Shown here in pieces: positions 48,180 through 58,686 of a stretch of 64,000 nt of DNA. The DNA is from Panax quinquefolius. Lineage: Eukaryota; Streptophyta; Magnoliopsida; Apiales; Araliaceae. Positions within the stretch are counted from its first letter, which is position 1. Every line of letters begins with the position of its first letter. Location of the stretch: contig CM035167.1 in assembly GCA_020205615.1 (NCBI GenBank), positions 28,781,130 to 28,845,129 of the forward strand, read 5' to 3'. Position numbers and translations under genes: made by a program. The notes under the pieces are model-generated. The model did no database searches, had not been told where the DNA came from, and saw only the letters and a list, made by a program, of their open reading frames with translations.

Positions 48180-50905
48180 TGTGACGACCCCAAAATAGGT
48201 CCATTCCATCCAACCCATTTCGAAGTCGCCAAATACATGGTATGCGAAACAACTACAACTTATTATCACAACAATAAAATCGTGAGTTTAAATACAAATA
48301 TTATCTTCTAGACAATATTTATACTCAAATAAATCCTCATCACATTTATTGATACATTATTTTACAATAATGGTGAGGACTACTAAACAACTCTTTCTAG
48401 AACCTTCATTCCATACCCCGACTAGTACTCGCTACATTCTCGCCTCCTGAGAAGAAAAATGGAACAACAAGGAAAAGGGTGAGCTCAACTAGCCCAGTAA
48501 AGAATGTTATGACTAAGATAATATACAACAAATTATCGTTAGTCTCCAACAGGGAAAAATCTAATAGAATACAATAGACAACAAGTTTTGAGATCAATAT
48601 TAGCGGTGAAATAATAATTCATAGAAGAGTTACGTAGAGAATGAAATCTACTATAATCTATGAATTTAACAAATCCATCATCAATATTTTATCCCTGTAA
48701 CATCAATCAATATTCATCTCAAATCAAATATTCATCTTTTCACTCTGGGCCAAAGATATTCATCAATCGGTCATGTTCATCTCAACACTGTTCATTTTTG
48801 CACTAAAGGCCAAAGATATTCATCGATTGGTCATGTTCATTTAAACACACCGCTCATCTTTGCACTACGGGCCAAAGATATTCTTGAAAATCATTCATCT
48901 TGCACACCACGGGCCAAAGATATTCAATAATATCATCATTTAAACCGAGGATGATGAAAATACTTTTAAAGAACGAATCCGGTGAATCAAAATGACAAGG
49001 ATTAAGGATTAGTACTTGGTTTTATCCACGTCCAAAAATACCTCAAAAATAATCACGGTGGTGTAAAATTCAAGAATGATCAAAATATGGATACAATCAA
49101 AGCTAGTATCCGAATAGATATTTTAGGCTTAAAAGAAAAATTTTCATTTTAATTGAATAGTGCCGTATTCGTGAATAGTCAGATATCGTGAATAGTCTTA
49201 GTATCGTGAATAGTAACTCAAACACCAAAAGATAGAAATTCCACAAAAAAACATTTTCACGCTTCATTGAATAGTACTCGTGAATAGTAACTCGTGAATA
49301 GTAACTCATGAATAGTAACTTCGTGAATAGTAACTCATGAATAGTAACCCCAGAGCATGAAAAAGTTCCAAATTTGATAAAAAGTACCAACCAATATTTC
49401 AAAGATAATGATATTGAAGAATTAATATCATTTGAGAAGAAAATAACATCCCTTACCTCAAAGAATCGAGTGCCGGAAGGAAAGATTAGGAAGTGATCTT
49501 TGAATGAAACTTATCTTTGACGAGAACTCTCAAAGTATCTAAATACTCACAAAATACGCTCAATAATATAGAGAGAGAGAGAGAAAACTTTGTTTACGGT
49601 GTGATTTTCAATTCTAACTTGGCCCTCTATTTATAGGAAAATGTTAGCCGTACCAAGCGGACTTGACTCACTGCTTACGATGGCTTTACACCGCTACTAT
49701 TGCCACCCACCACATTTGAAATAAAATTCAGCACATTTTTTTCACCAACCACAAGTGGGGCCCACTCAATTCTAGAATTTTCCACCAAAATCAATTATAA
49801 ACCTAATTTTGAATCCGACACCTCTTAAAATTCACAACAAATCATTCGTGCATTTTAACGGTTCAAAATTTGTGGACATATACTCAACTTATGTATGTAT
49901 AACATACCCAAAAATTACCACAATCCAACGGTCGGATTAAAAATTATAACCCCGCAATATATCTCAAAACCCCGATTTGATTTTTAATACCTCCAATCCA
50001 GATAAAATACCGATAAAACACCTCAACATTAATTCCTTCATTAATAACCACATAAATAAATCCATCATTTATATTCATATAAAATAAATATTTCCTTATC
50101 ATATGAATCAATAATTAATTATTCACAAATAATATTCTGAGAATCACATTTATATACAACGAAAGTTGTTCTCAGGAAGAGGGGCTTTCGATAAGGATCT
50201 CTCTCTTCTTGGCGCAATTAGGTGACCAAACCTCTCCTTAGGCAGAACTTTCTAGACATTGCCAATAATGTTATCTAATAATATTATTCAAATAATATGA
50301 ATTATTGATCCGATAATGGGAAATATGTGCTTGATGACAATTATTGAACAACAATAATATAAAATATCAAATGACAATTATTGAATCAATAAAATAAAAT
50401 ATTGAGCAAGTAACTACTATGAAAATTATTGAGTAAAGTAGTGCCATCTTACGTCATTGAATCAATAATTCAACAATCTTTGTAATAATCGCAGGCATAC
50501 TCTTGTGCAACCACGCGTATTCTTTGTATTTTAACCAACGGGTATTCCAACGGTCTTAACTTGCAGTAACAACTACGGCGTTATTTATAACCACCCAAAC
50601 TTTGTCGCTTTCCTCATCCAATCGCTTTTCGTTATGGGGCCCACATACACGGGCTGCGTCGCATGCGAATATTCCCCGACGATGACGAATATTCTACGAC
50701 CAAACGAATATTCTGACGATGCACGAATATTCCACGACCAAACGAATATTCCCAAATAAAAATGAATATTTTATAACCACTTGCTTATTTTGAAATATTT
50801 GCGTATTTAACCCTTTACTATCCACATTAATCAAATCAACCCTTACTATTTCAAAATAATAAATAAAGGAAATTCTTTTATTTAAAAAAAAATTGAGGTC
50901 TTACA
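48180..50905 (-). mobile_element. 5' LTR of element F
   Basis: 2726 bp, TGTGACGACCCCAAAATAGG to TTGAGGTCTTACA. Contains array units with GGCCAAAGATATTC (48729-48925), the GTGAATAGTAACT array (49156-49349), the TATA box at 49626-49635 (minus) and CCTTACCT at 49451-49458. No coding region. Confidence 0.9.
49156..49349 (-). repeat. GTGAATAGTAACTC array in right LTR of F
   Basis: Same arrangement as in the left LTR, with small indels (for example CTTCGTGAATAGTAACTCAT near 49319). Confidence 0.85.
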
Positions 50906-51663
50906 GATCGTATACAAGAGTTTTGATGAGGCATATCGGTTGTTAGAGGCGGCCACCAACTACTATTAGTGGCCCATGACTAGGTCTAATCATCCGAAAA
51001 CATCGGGAAAATTGAAGTGGATGCGATGACGAGATTAACAAAGACAAGTGGGCATGAATGGCTAAGCAAATGGAAATATGGCGTCCACAATCCACCACGA
51101 AGAGTAGTGATGGTTTGTGAATTGTGTGCTGGAAGTCATGCTACGGATCAATGTGCCATAAATTCTGAATCAGCACAGTTCGTAGGGAGCTATAATCGCT
51201 CAACTCAACCATATCCGACTCAAAATGCATATAATCCAGGTTGGAAAAATCATCCGGGGTTTTCATGGAGTAACAATCAAGCTTCAGCTCAAGCACCTAG
51301 ACAACAAAACACCTCCGGATTTCAAAATCAGACTCAACAACAACCAGAGAAGAAATCAAGTTGGGAAGAAGCCTTGGAAAAATTTATTAGAGAGTCTGAT
51401 AAAAGGAATGAGGAACAAGACAAAAAATTGAATCAAATAGAGTTGAATATGCAAAGCCAAGGTGCATCGATAAAGAATCTGGAAAATCAAGTAGGGAAAA
51501 TAGCACATGCATTAAATAACCGTCCATAAGGAACACTCCCTAGTGATACAAAAATAAATCCGAGCAGAAACGAGCATTGCAAGGCAGTAACTTTACGCAG
51601 TAGGAAGGATTTACAAGAAATAGTTAAGGATAAGGAAAAGGGGACAAATGATAATTTGAAATA
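50906..51663 (+). pseudogene. gag: Gag, 3' part, element D
   Basis: Resumes directly after element F with codons that continue the gag frame (VYKSFDEAYRLLEAATNYY), then a TAG at 50967 where J has Gln. One frameshift falls before about 51010. The frame 51017-51529 holds the knuckle CELCAGSHATDQC (near 51115-51153), a Gln/Asn-rich stretch, a charged EKFIRESDKRNEEQDKK coiled-coil-like segment, and ends at TAA 51527, again at a position that is Gln in J (NNRPQGTLPSD). Beyond it GTLPSDTK and AVTLRSRKDL remain in frame until 51661. Confidence 0.88.
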
Positions 51664-51711
51664 GAAGAAGTTGTGGGCGGGAAACATCTGAGATAAAATC
51701 GTAGAAGCGGA

Positions 51712-52353
51712 ATGCTGCGGAACCAACTATCACAATGTCATACATCTTTGTATCCACAGAGGTTTCAGAAATCTAAGTTAAATAAGCAGTTTTCAAGATT
51801 TTTGGATATTTTCAAAAAATTGCATATCAACATCCCATTTGCTGAAGCTTTAGAACAAATGCCCAGCTATGCTAAGTTCATGAAGGATGTGTTGTCAAAG
51901 AAAAGGAAACTGGGTGATTTTGAAAAAGTAGCGCTAACCGAAGAATGCAGCGCAATTATCCAGAATAAGTTACCTCCGAAGTTGAAAGACCCAGGTAGTT
52001 TTACTATTCCGTGCGACATTGGTAACTAGTTTTCGGGGAGAGCATTGTGTGATTTGGGGGCCAGTATAAATTTGATGCCATTATCCGTCTACATCCAGTT
52101 TGGACTCAAGGCACCAAAATCGACAAATATCAGTTTCTTGTTGGCGGACCGATCAGCTACATATCCACGAGGTATTGTTGAAGACGTATTAGTAAAGGTG
52201 GATAAATTCATATTCCTAGCAGATTTCATTATTCTGGATTGGGAAGCAGATAAGGAAATTCCCATCATTCTCGGCCGACCATTCTTAGCGACGGGGAAGA
52301 CATTGATTGACGTTCAGAAAGGTGAATTAACAATGCGAGTTGAAGATTAATAG
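51712..52353 (+). pseudogene. Aspartic protease, element D
   Basis: One frame from 51712 holds RFQKSKLNKQFSRFLDIFKK, KFMKDVLSKKRKL, KLPPKLKDPGSFTIPC, a TAG at 52027 (Gln in J), then the active site CDLGASINLMPLSVY (Asp at 52051), SFLLADRSATYPRGIVEDVL and FIILDWEADKEIPIILGRPF. Stops at 52348 and 52351 separate it from RT, which follows in the same frame. The protease would mature the polyprotein. All family landmarks are present; only point stops disable it. Confidence 0.9.
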
Positions 52354-52374
52354 GTCACCTTTAATGTATTTAAG

Positions 52375-54405
52375 TTGATGTCTTGTCCGAAGGAAAAAGG
52401 GGAATGTTTGTGGGTGGATATAATGGATGAATTAGTTAATCACAAGTTCTGCGACAATTACTCAGAGGACCGGATAGAATCCATGTTGTTCGGAATAGAC
52501 GACTACAGCATTGATGAGGACATTGAGCAGATCAACTGGCTAGATACATCCTCATTCTACCAGAAAAACAATCAACCATTCGACACCCTTGATAGGCCCG
52601 AACTGGAAGGTAAAAAGTGCAAACCCTCGATAGAAGAGCCACCGGTGTTGGAATTAAAGCCACTACCCTCTCATCTGCAGTATGCTTATTTGGGAAATGA
52701 TGACTCCTTACCAGTGATTGTTTCGACAGAATTAACTGACTCCCAAAAGGAAAAACTGCTACGGGTTCTGAGAGAGGTCAAAATAGCAATTGGGTGGACT
52801 ATAGGGGATATTCGAGGTATTAGCCCTTCATTCTGTATGCACAAGATTTTAATGGAAGAGGGGTCAAAACCAACAATTGAGATGCAAAGAAGGCTAAACC
52901 CCATTATGAAAGATGTGGTGAAAAAGGAGATTATAAAATGGTTGGATGCCGGTATTATTTACACAATCTCAGACAGTTCGTGGGTAAGTCATGTACAGTG
53001 TGTACCAAAGAAAGGGGGTATGACGGTAGTGAAGAACGGTGCTAATGAGCTCATCCCGACTAGAACTGTTACAGGCTGGAGAGTATGTATGGATTATCGC
53101 AAGCTAAATAAAGCCACACGCAAGGATCACTTTCCCTTGTCATTCATTGATCAGATGTTAGACAGGTTAGCGGGACATCAATTCTACTATTTGTTGGATG
53201 GATATTTCGGGTATAATCAAATTGCCATAGCTCCGGAAGATCAAGAAAAGACCACGTTCACATGTCCATACGGTACGTTTGCATCCCGGTGTATGTCTTT
53301 TGGTTTATGTAATGCGCTGGCGACCTTTCAACGATGTATGATGGCAATCTTCTCCGATATGGTCGAACAAAATTTGGAGGTATTTATGGATGAATTTTCT
53401 GTGTTTGGTGATAGTTTCGACTTATGTTTGAAAAATCTAATTTTAGTGTTGAAACGATGCGTGGAAACTAACCTGGTGCTCAACTGGGAAAAATGTCACT
53501 TTATGGTGCAAGAGGGGATTATTCTTGGGCATAAGGTTTCTGCATCCGGATTGGAGGTAGATAGAGCAAAGATTGAAACAATTGAGAAACTGCCTCCTCC
53601 ATCATCTGTGAAGGGAATACGAAGCTTCTTAGGACATGCGGGGTTCTACAGATGCTTTATTAAGGGCTTCTCCAAAATCTCGAAACCTTTATGTTCCCTC
53701 TTGGAGAAAGATGTACCGTTCAAAATGGATCAGTCATGTATCGAAGCATTTGAGGTACTAAAGAAGAAATTGGTCTTTGCTCCAATTATTGTGGCGCCTG
53801 ATTGGTCTTTACCGTTCGAATTGATGTGCGACGCCAGTGACTACGCAGTGGGAGCAGTGTTGGGACAACGTCACGACAAGATTTTTCACACTATCTATTA
53901 CTCTAGCAAGACGTTGACGGATGCTCAGTTGAACTACACAACCACCGAAAAAGAGTTACTTGCAGTTGTGTTTGCCTTCGACAAATTCAGAGCATACCTC
54001 ATTGGGACCAAGGTAATTGTCTACACTGATCATTCTGCCATTAACTATCTGATTAAGAAGAAGGATGCCAAATCGCAATTAATATGGTGGGTACTATTGT
54101 TGCAAGAATTTGATCTGGAGATCAAGGACAGAAAAGGTACCAAAAATCAGGTGGCGGATCATCTTTCTCGGTTGGAAAACATAGAGGTACAGAAGGAAGA
54201 CAACATTTTGATTAATGAAAAAAATTTGGATGAACAACTTTTTCGAGTAACCACAATATTGCCTTGGTATGCTGACTATGTGAATTACGTGGTTGCCAAA
54301 GTGTCACCACTGGATTTGACCTCACAACAACGAAAGAAGTTCCTCCACGATGTGAAGCAATATTATTGGGATGAACCATTTTTATTTAAGGCCTGTGCAG
54401 ATTAA
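52375..54405 (+). CDS. Reverse transcriptase-RNase H, long open frame, element D
   Basis: 676 codons without a stop. Residues about 1-130 are linker ([20 protein letters not shown] near 83). RT spans about 135-450: [103 protein letters not shown] and [20 protein letters not shown]. The catalytic box reads FMDE (residues 337-340, nt 53383-53394) where the family has F/YMDD, so the second Asp is Glu. RNase H (about 480-600) has [25 protein letters not shown] and ADHLSRLE, with all four acidic positions present. The first Met is not a natural start; in life it would be part of Gag-Pol. Ends at TAA 54403, followed in frame by integrase. Confidence 0.92.
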   Translation: MMSCPKEKGECLWVDIMDELVNHKFCDNYSEDRIESMLFGIDDYSIDEDIEQINWLDTSSFYQKNNQPFDTLDRPELEGKKCKPSIEEPPVLELKPLPSHLQYAYLGNDDSLPVIVSTELTDSQKEKLLRVLREVKIAIGWTIGDIRGISPSFCMHKILMEEGSKPTIEMQRRLNPIMKDVVKKEIIKWLDAGIIYTISDSSWVSHVQCVPKKGGMTVVKNGANELIPTRTVTGWRVCMDYRKLNKATRKDHFPLSFIDQMLDRLAGHQFYYLLDGYFGYNQIAIAPEDQEKTTFTCPYGTFASRCMSFGLCNALATFQRCMMAIFSDMVEQNLEVFMDEFSVFGDSFDLCLKNLILVLKRCVETNLVLNWEKCHFMVQEGIILGHKVSASGLEVDRAKIETIEKLPPPSSVKGIRSFLGHAGFYRCFIKGFSKISKPLCSLLEKDVPFKMDQSCIEAFEVLKKKLVFAPIIVAPDWSLPFELMCDASDYAVGAVLGQRHDKIFHTIYYSSKTLTDAQLNYTTTEKELLAVVFAFDKFRAYLIGTKVIVYTDHSAINYLIKKKDAKSQLIWWVLLLQEFDLEIKDRKGTKNQVADHLSRLENIEVQKEDNILINEKNLDEQLFRVTTILPWYADYVNYVVAKVSPLDLTSQQRKKFLHDVKQYYWDEPFLFKACAD

Positions 54406-54831
54406 ATGATAAGACGTTGTGTGCCTCATGAAGAAATGGACAGCATATTAGGCCATTACCACTCCTCAGATTATGGAGGTCATTATTCCGGCAATCGAAC
54501 AGCAGTAAAAGTCCTACAATCGTGATTTTTCTAGCCTTCTTTATTCAAGGATGCATACCTCTATGTGCTGAAATGTGATCGGTGCCAACGCGTAGGTAAT
54601 ATCTCCAAGCGCAATGAAATGCCACTCAACTCAATTTTGGAGGTAGAATTATTCGACGTATGGGGAATCGATTTCATGGGACCTTTCCCATCATCTTTCA
54701 ATAATCAGTACATTTTGTTGGCGGTCGATTAAGTTTCCAAATGGGTAGAAGCCGCAGCATTACCCATGAATGATGCCAACGTTGTCCTCCAATTTTTAAA
54801 TAAAAACATCTTCACCACGATTTGGGGCGCC
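54406..54831 (+). pseudogene. Integrase N-terminal part, element D, cut by element E
   Basis: Same frame as RT. IRRCVPHEEMDSILGHYHSS starts the H2C2 zinc finger, completed by [15 protein letters not shown]. Stops at 54523 (TGA) and 54532 (TAG) fall where the family has GFFWP. The core starts [10 protein letters not shown] with the first catalytic Asp, then YILLAVD, TAA at 54730, SKWVEAAALP and FLNKNIFTTIWG. Element E interrupts at 54832, just before the second catalytic Asp would come. The remaining core is not found after E, so sequence was lost there. Confidence 0.88.
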
Positions 54832-56057
54832 TGTAAGACCCGAATTTTATGAAATAAAAAGTATTCAATTTTATTAAAAGTATTCAATTTTCTATTTAGT
54901 AAATGGTTAAATTGATAAAAAGTTAAAGTTAAGGGTGATATATGAATTTTTTTTTCAAAATCATGCAAGTGGTTATAAAATATTCATTGTTGTCGAGGAA
55001 TATTCGTTTAGTGGTGGAATATATTTTTCTTTTGGGGAATATTAAATGCAATGACAGTAGTGATCATTTGTGGGCCCATACTTGAGAATAAGCGTCGGAT
55101 GAAGAAAGCGAAAAATTTGAGTTTTTATAAATACGGCGTAGTTATTCTGAATTAACCTTTGTTGGAATACACGGTGGTTAAAATACGATGTCTGGCGTGT
55201 TTGCAGCGATAGCGCGGTATTGTAAAGTATTTTTTAATTATTGATTCTTACGTGAAGAAAGGCCTTCTTTTCGATAATTATTACGATAATTCTTGTTCAA
55301 TATTTTATTTTATTGAATCAATAATTCTTTGCGTTGATATTTTATATTATTGTTGTTTTGATAATTGTCCTTTGCATGATATTTCCCATTATCGGATCAA
55401 TAATTCATATTATTTGAATAATATTATTAGATAGCATTATTGGCAATGTCTAAAAAGTTACATCGAGGAGAGGTTTGGTCACCTAATTGCGGCGCCCGAT
55501 GAAGGAGAAATCCTTATCGAAAAGCCCCCTCTTTCACAGGAAATGCACGGTTGTCATTATTGTGATTACGTAATATTATTTGTGAATAATTAATTATTGA
55601 TTTATATGATAAGGAAATATTTATTTGATGTGGATATAAATGATGGATTTATTTATGTGGTTATAAATGAAAGAGTTAATGTTGAGGTGTTTTTATCGGT
55701 ATTTTGTCGGATTGGAGGTATTAAAAGATCAAATCGGTGTTCTTCTGACTTTATTGTGTGAGTTATAATTTTTAATCAATTAGTTGGATCGTTGTGATTT
55801 TTGGATATGTTATACATATATAAGTTGAGTATATGTTCACAAATTTTGAAGCGATTAAAATGAGCGAATGATTTGTTATGAATTTTAAGAGGTGATTGAT
55901 TGAAATTAGGTTTATAAATGATTTTGGTGGAAAATTCTAGAAATGGGTGGGCCCCACTTTTGGTTGTTGGGAAGATGGCTGATTTTTGGTGGGTGGAATA
56001 GTAGCGGTAAAGCCATCGAATGTGAAGTCAAGTCTGCTTGGCGTCTTAACATTTTCC

Positions 56058-56067
56058 TATAAATAGA
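56058..56067 (+). promoter_or_regulatory. LTR TATA box, 5' LTR of element E
   Basis: TATAAATAGA preceded by TTTTCC, about 1.2 kb into the LTR, followed by GGGCTAAGTTAGAATTGAAA. The same block occurs in C, F and the 3' LTR. It would drive the element transcript (inference). Confidence 0.72.
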
Positions 56068-56490
56068 GGGCTAAGTTAGAATTGAAAATCACACGAGAAT
56101 TCATAAGTTTTCTCTCTTTTCTCTCTAGATTATCGAGTGTATTTTGTGAGTATTTAGATATTTGGTGAGTTGCTATTCATCGTCTGCAAGTTTCCTTGAC
56201 GTCATATCATATCGATATCCGGTCGGAAGTCTTTGCTCTTTTGAGGTAAGGGATAGTAAGGGATATTAAGGGATGTTATATTCTTCTTAATGATGATATT
56301 ATTCTTCAATATCATTATCTTGACATATTGGTATGGATCTTATTGTGGAATTTCTACCTTTTTGAGTTAGGGTTTCTATTATTCACGTATCTGATTTATT
56401 CACGTATCGACCTTTATTCATGTATATGGCATTATTTACGTATATGATATTATTTACGTATACGATCTATATACGAATATGAATCTATTC

Positions 56491-56578
56491 TGAGTTCTTA
56501 TTCATGAGTTACTATTCATGAGTTACTTATTCATGAGTTACTATTCACGAGTTACTATTCACGGGTACTATTCACGAC
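56491..56578 (+). repeat. ATTCATGAGTTACT array in 5' LTR of E
   Basis: About six units of TATTCATGAGTTAC or TATTCACGAGTTAC, 15-16 bp apart. Confidence 0.88.
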
Positions 56579-56941
56579 AAAAATTGGTTTCTTTTTTACG
56601 ACCAAATTATCGTTGATTTATGATTGTTGCTCTTGAAAATAAATGCGGTTGTTGATCATATTGTTTTTTATTATCATATATAACATTTTATAACCACGAT
56701 GTTGAATTTCTCTTTGACTTGAGTGTAAAGATGGGTAGATTATTGGTATGATCGTGACTATGGGTTCTCTTTGGCAAGTAGTGCAAAAGATGATTATTAT
56801 TAGTGGTATGATCGTGACCATTGAATTTATAATTGAATATCTTTAGCTTAAGTGTAAAGAATGAATTGATTAATATGGTTATAATTATTGTTTATATAAT
56901 TCTTAAATAATTATATATTTCTTTGAGATATTAATATAGAA

Positions 56942-57131
56942 TATATTTGATGCTTTGGCACGTAGTAAAAATATGAGCTGTTGATGAATATCTTTGGCAT
57001 GTAGTGAAAAGATGAATTGTTGTTGAATATCTTTGGCACGTAGTGCAAAGATGAATTATTATTGAATATCTTTGGCTTTGTAGTGCAAAGATGACTTGTT
57101 GATGAATATCTTTGGCCGTAGTGCAAAGATA
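56942..57131 (+). repeat. GTAGTGCAAAGATGA array in 5' LTR of E
   Basis: Five units of about 40 bp with GAATATCTTTGGC and a GTAGTGCAAAGATGA core; reverse complement of the C array. Confidence 0.88.
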
Positions 57132-58186
57132 AATTTATTAGTATGATTATGAACATGAGCTGTGATTTGGTATAACCATGATCTTTGATGTTTTGGTGAT
57201 GAAAATTATCTTTGTCTGGATGAGAAAAGGAATTTAGAACTACAATTACGATTATATGAGTTATACATGTGATTGTGGGCGAGGAATTGTTGATTGATGT
57301 TACGAGGATAAAACATTGTTGGTGGACTTTTAACATGGAGAAGATAATAGATTTTATGGTCTATTTGACTCTTCTAATGGATTGCTCGTTTCATTTTGCA
57401 ACTATGGTTGAAAAGTTTTATCATCTACCATATATGTTCTAAATCTACGATTTATTCTTGATGAAGGCTATTGATAATTTAATTATCTTTAGTCATGATA
57501 TTCTTTTTACTAAGCTAGTTGTGCTCACCCTTTTTGCTTCTTCACAATTCCTTTCGGGTAATAAAAAAGTGTAAATTTGGGTCGGCGGGGATAATGAGGA
57601 GAATAGAGCGGTGGTCTAATATTTGTTGAGGTTCTCCTAAATAGTATGAAAATAATTTTATTGAGACTTTAGATAAGTGTGTATTATGTATTATATCGTC
57701 ATTTGATATTTAATTTTGGTGAGCCAAGAATAGGGTGAAGTGAACTCGACTTTGGAAGGTGTTTTGCCACTATCATACAAGATGTCTAATGACATACAAC
57801 CTCGTGTCATCATAAAGGCGGGGTTGTGCACATCCACTTCTTTGAGTATATCTCTGAGCACTACTACTATATAATCTTGGTGTTTGTTTGAAGTATAATT
57901 CTCGATTAGAGGCAGTGGAGATAATGATATGTCGAGAAGACTCACCATTGGAAAGAATATGATAGTAATCTTCTCGTTTTTTTTTGGGGTCTATTAGATT
58001 GACCAAGGATAATTACGTGGCCATATGATATCTATCATAACTAGAAGCATGGCATGGCCTCCCATATACGAAGGTTTCCTTGAGCACTTCCAAAGATTTT
58101 AATTTCTAAAAGCAGGTTTTTGACTATACCTTTATGTAAGGTGTCATTGGTGACGTCTTTATCGAGTTGGGTTGGTGTGAGTGGTT

Positions 58187-58219
<33 letters not shown>

Positions 58220-58356
58220 TTTTATCTCATATACATATGTGTTGTTGTATTTTTGACGATAATTGTTGTAATAAAGTTGTAGTTATTTTTTACTACCATG
58301 TATTTGGCGACTCGAGAATGGGTTGGATGGAATGGACCTATTTTGGGGTTGTCACA

Positions 58357-58686
58357 TTTGGTATCGAGCTTAGGGATATGGTCTCTGGCGGAGATCGGGG
58401 AATAGAACTAGGAGGGAGAGATGAGTAAATCCTTTCGCTAGTGTGTCTACTAAGCTTATTTGTTGGTCGGTCGTAATATGGGGATATTATGTGATATGTT
58501 AATTTGTTCAATTAACCCTTGTTTTGAATCTATATTCTAGAATGATATCGAAATACGAGGAGATGAGCAATGGAGAAATCATGAGGACGGGGAAGATGGA
58601 ATGCGAAATGAAGCAAAGGTATTCTCAACTCTTTGAAATACCAGTGCACGTAAATTTTGGGGACGAAATTTCATAAGGAGGGAGAT
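58357..58686 (+). other. Interior of element E: primer site, leader, chromodomain end, polypurine tract
   Basis: TGGTATCGAGC at 58359-58369 (one base short of the usual TGGTATCAGAGC), the leader shared with C and F, a worn chromodomain end (the ATGGAGAAATCATGAGGACG stretch near 58570 corresponds to W-R-N-H), and the tract AAGGAGGGAGA at 58675-58685. It has no protein-coding capacity. Colinear with C's 334-bp interior. Confidence 0.87.

Larger units (their letters stand above)
42348..50905 (-). mobile_element. Element F: Ty3/gypsy chromovirus-type retrotransposon inserted in D's gag
   Basis: 8558 bp on the minus strand with LTRs of 2730 bp (42348-45077) and 2726 bp (48180-50905) and an interior of 3.1 kb. 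Flanks are GATCA (42343-42347) and GATCG (50906-50910), a 5-bp duplication with one difference. Interior holds broken gag, protease, a fused RT/RNase H remnant, integrase C-terminus and chromodomain. It is the coding relative of C and E. Confidence 0.9.
54832..58356 (+). mobile_element. 5' LTR of element E
   Basis: TGTAAGACCCGAATTTTATG to TTTTGGGGTTGTCACA. Contains the TATA box at 56058, an AGGTAAGG word at 56244, the ATTCATGAGTTACT array (56491-56578, reverse complement of the array in C and F), the TTTGGC-CGTAGTGCAAAGATG array (56942-57131) and a (TA)n run at 58190-58221 that is much shorter in the 3' LTR. Confidence 0.9.
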
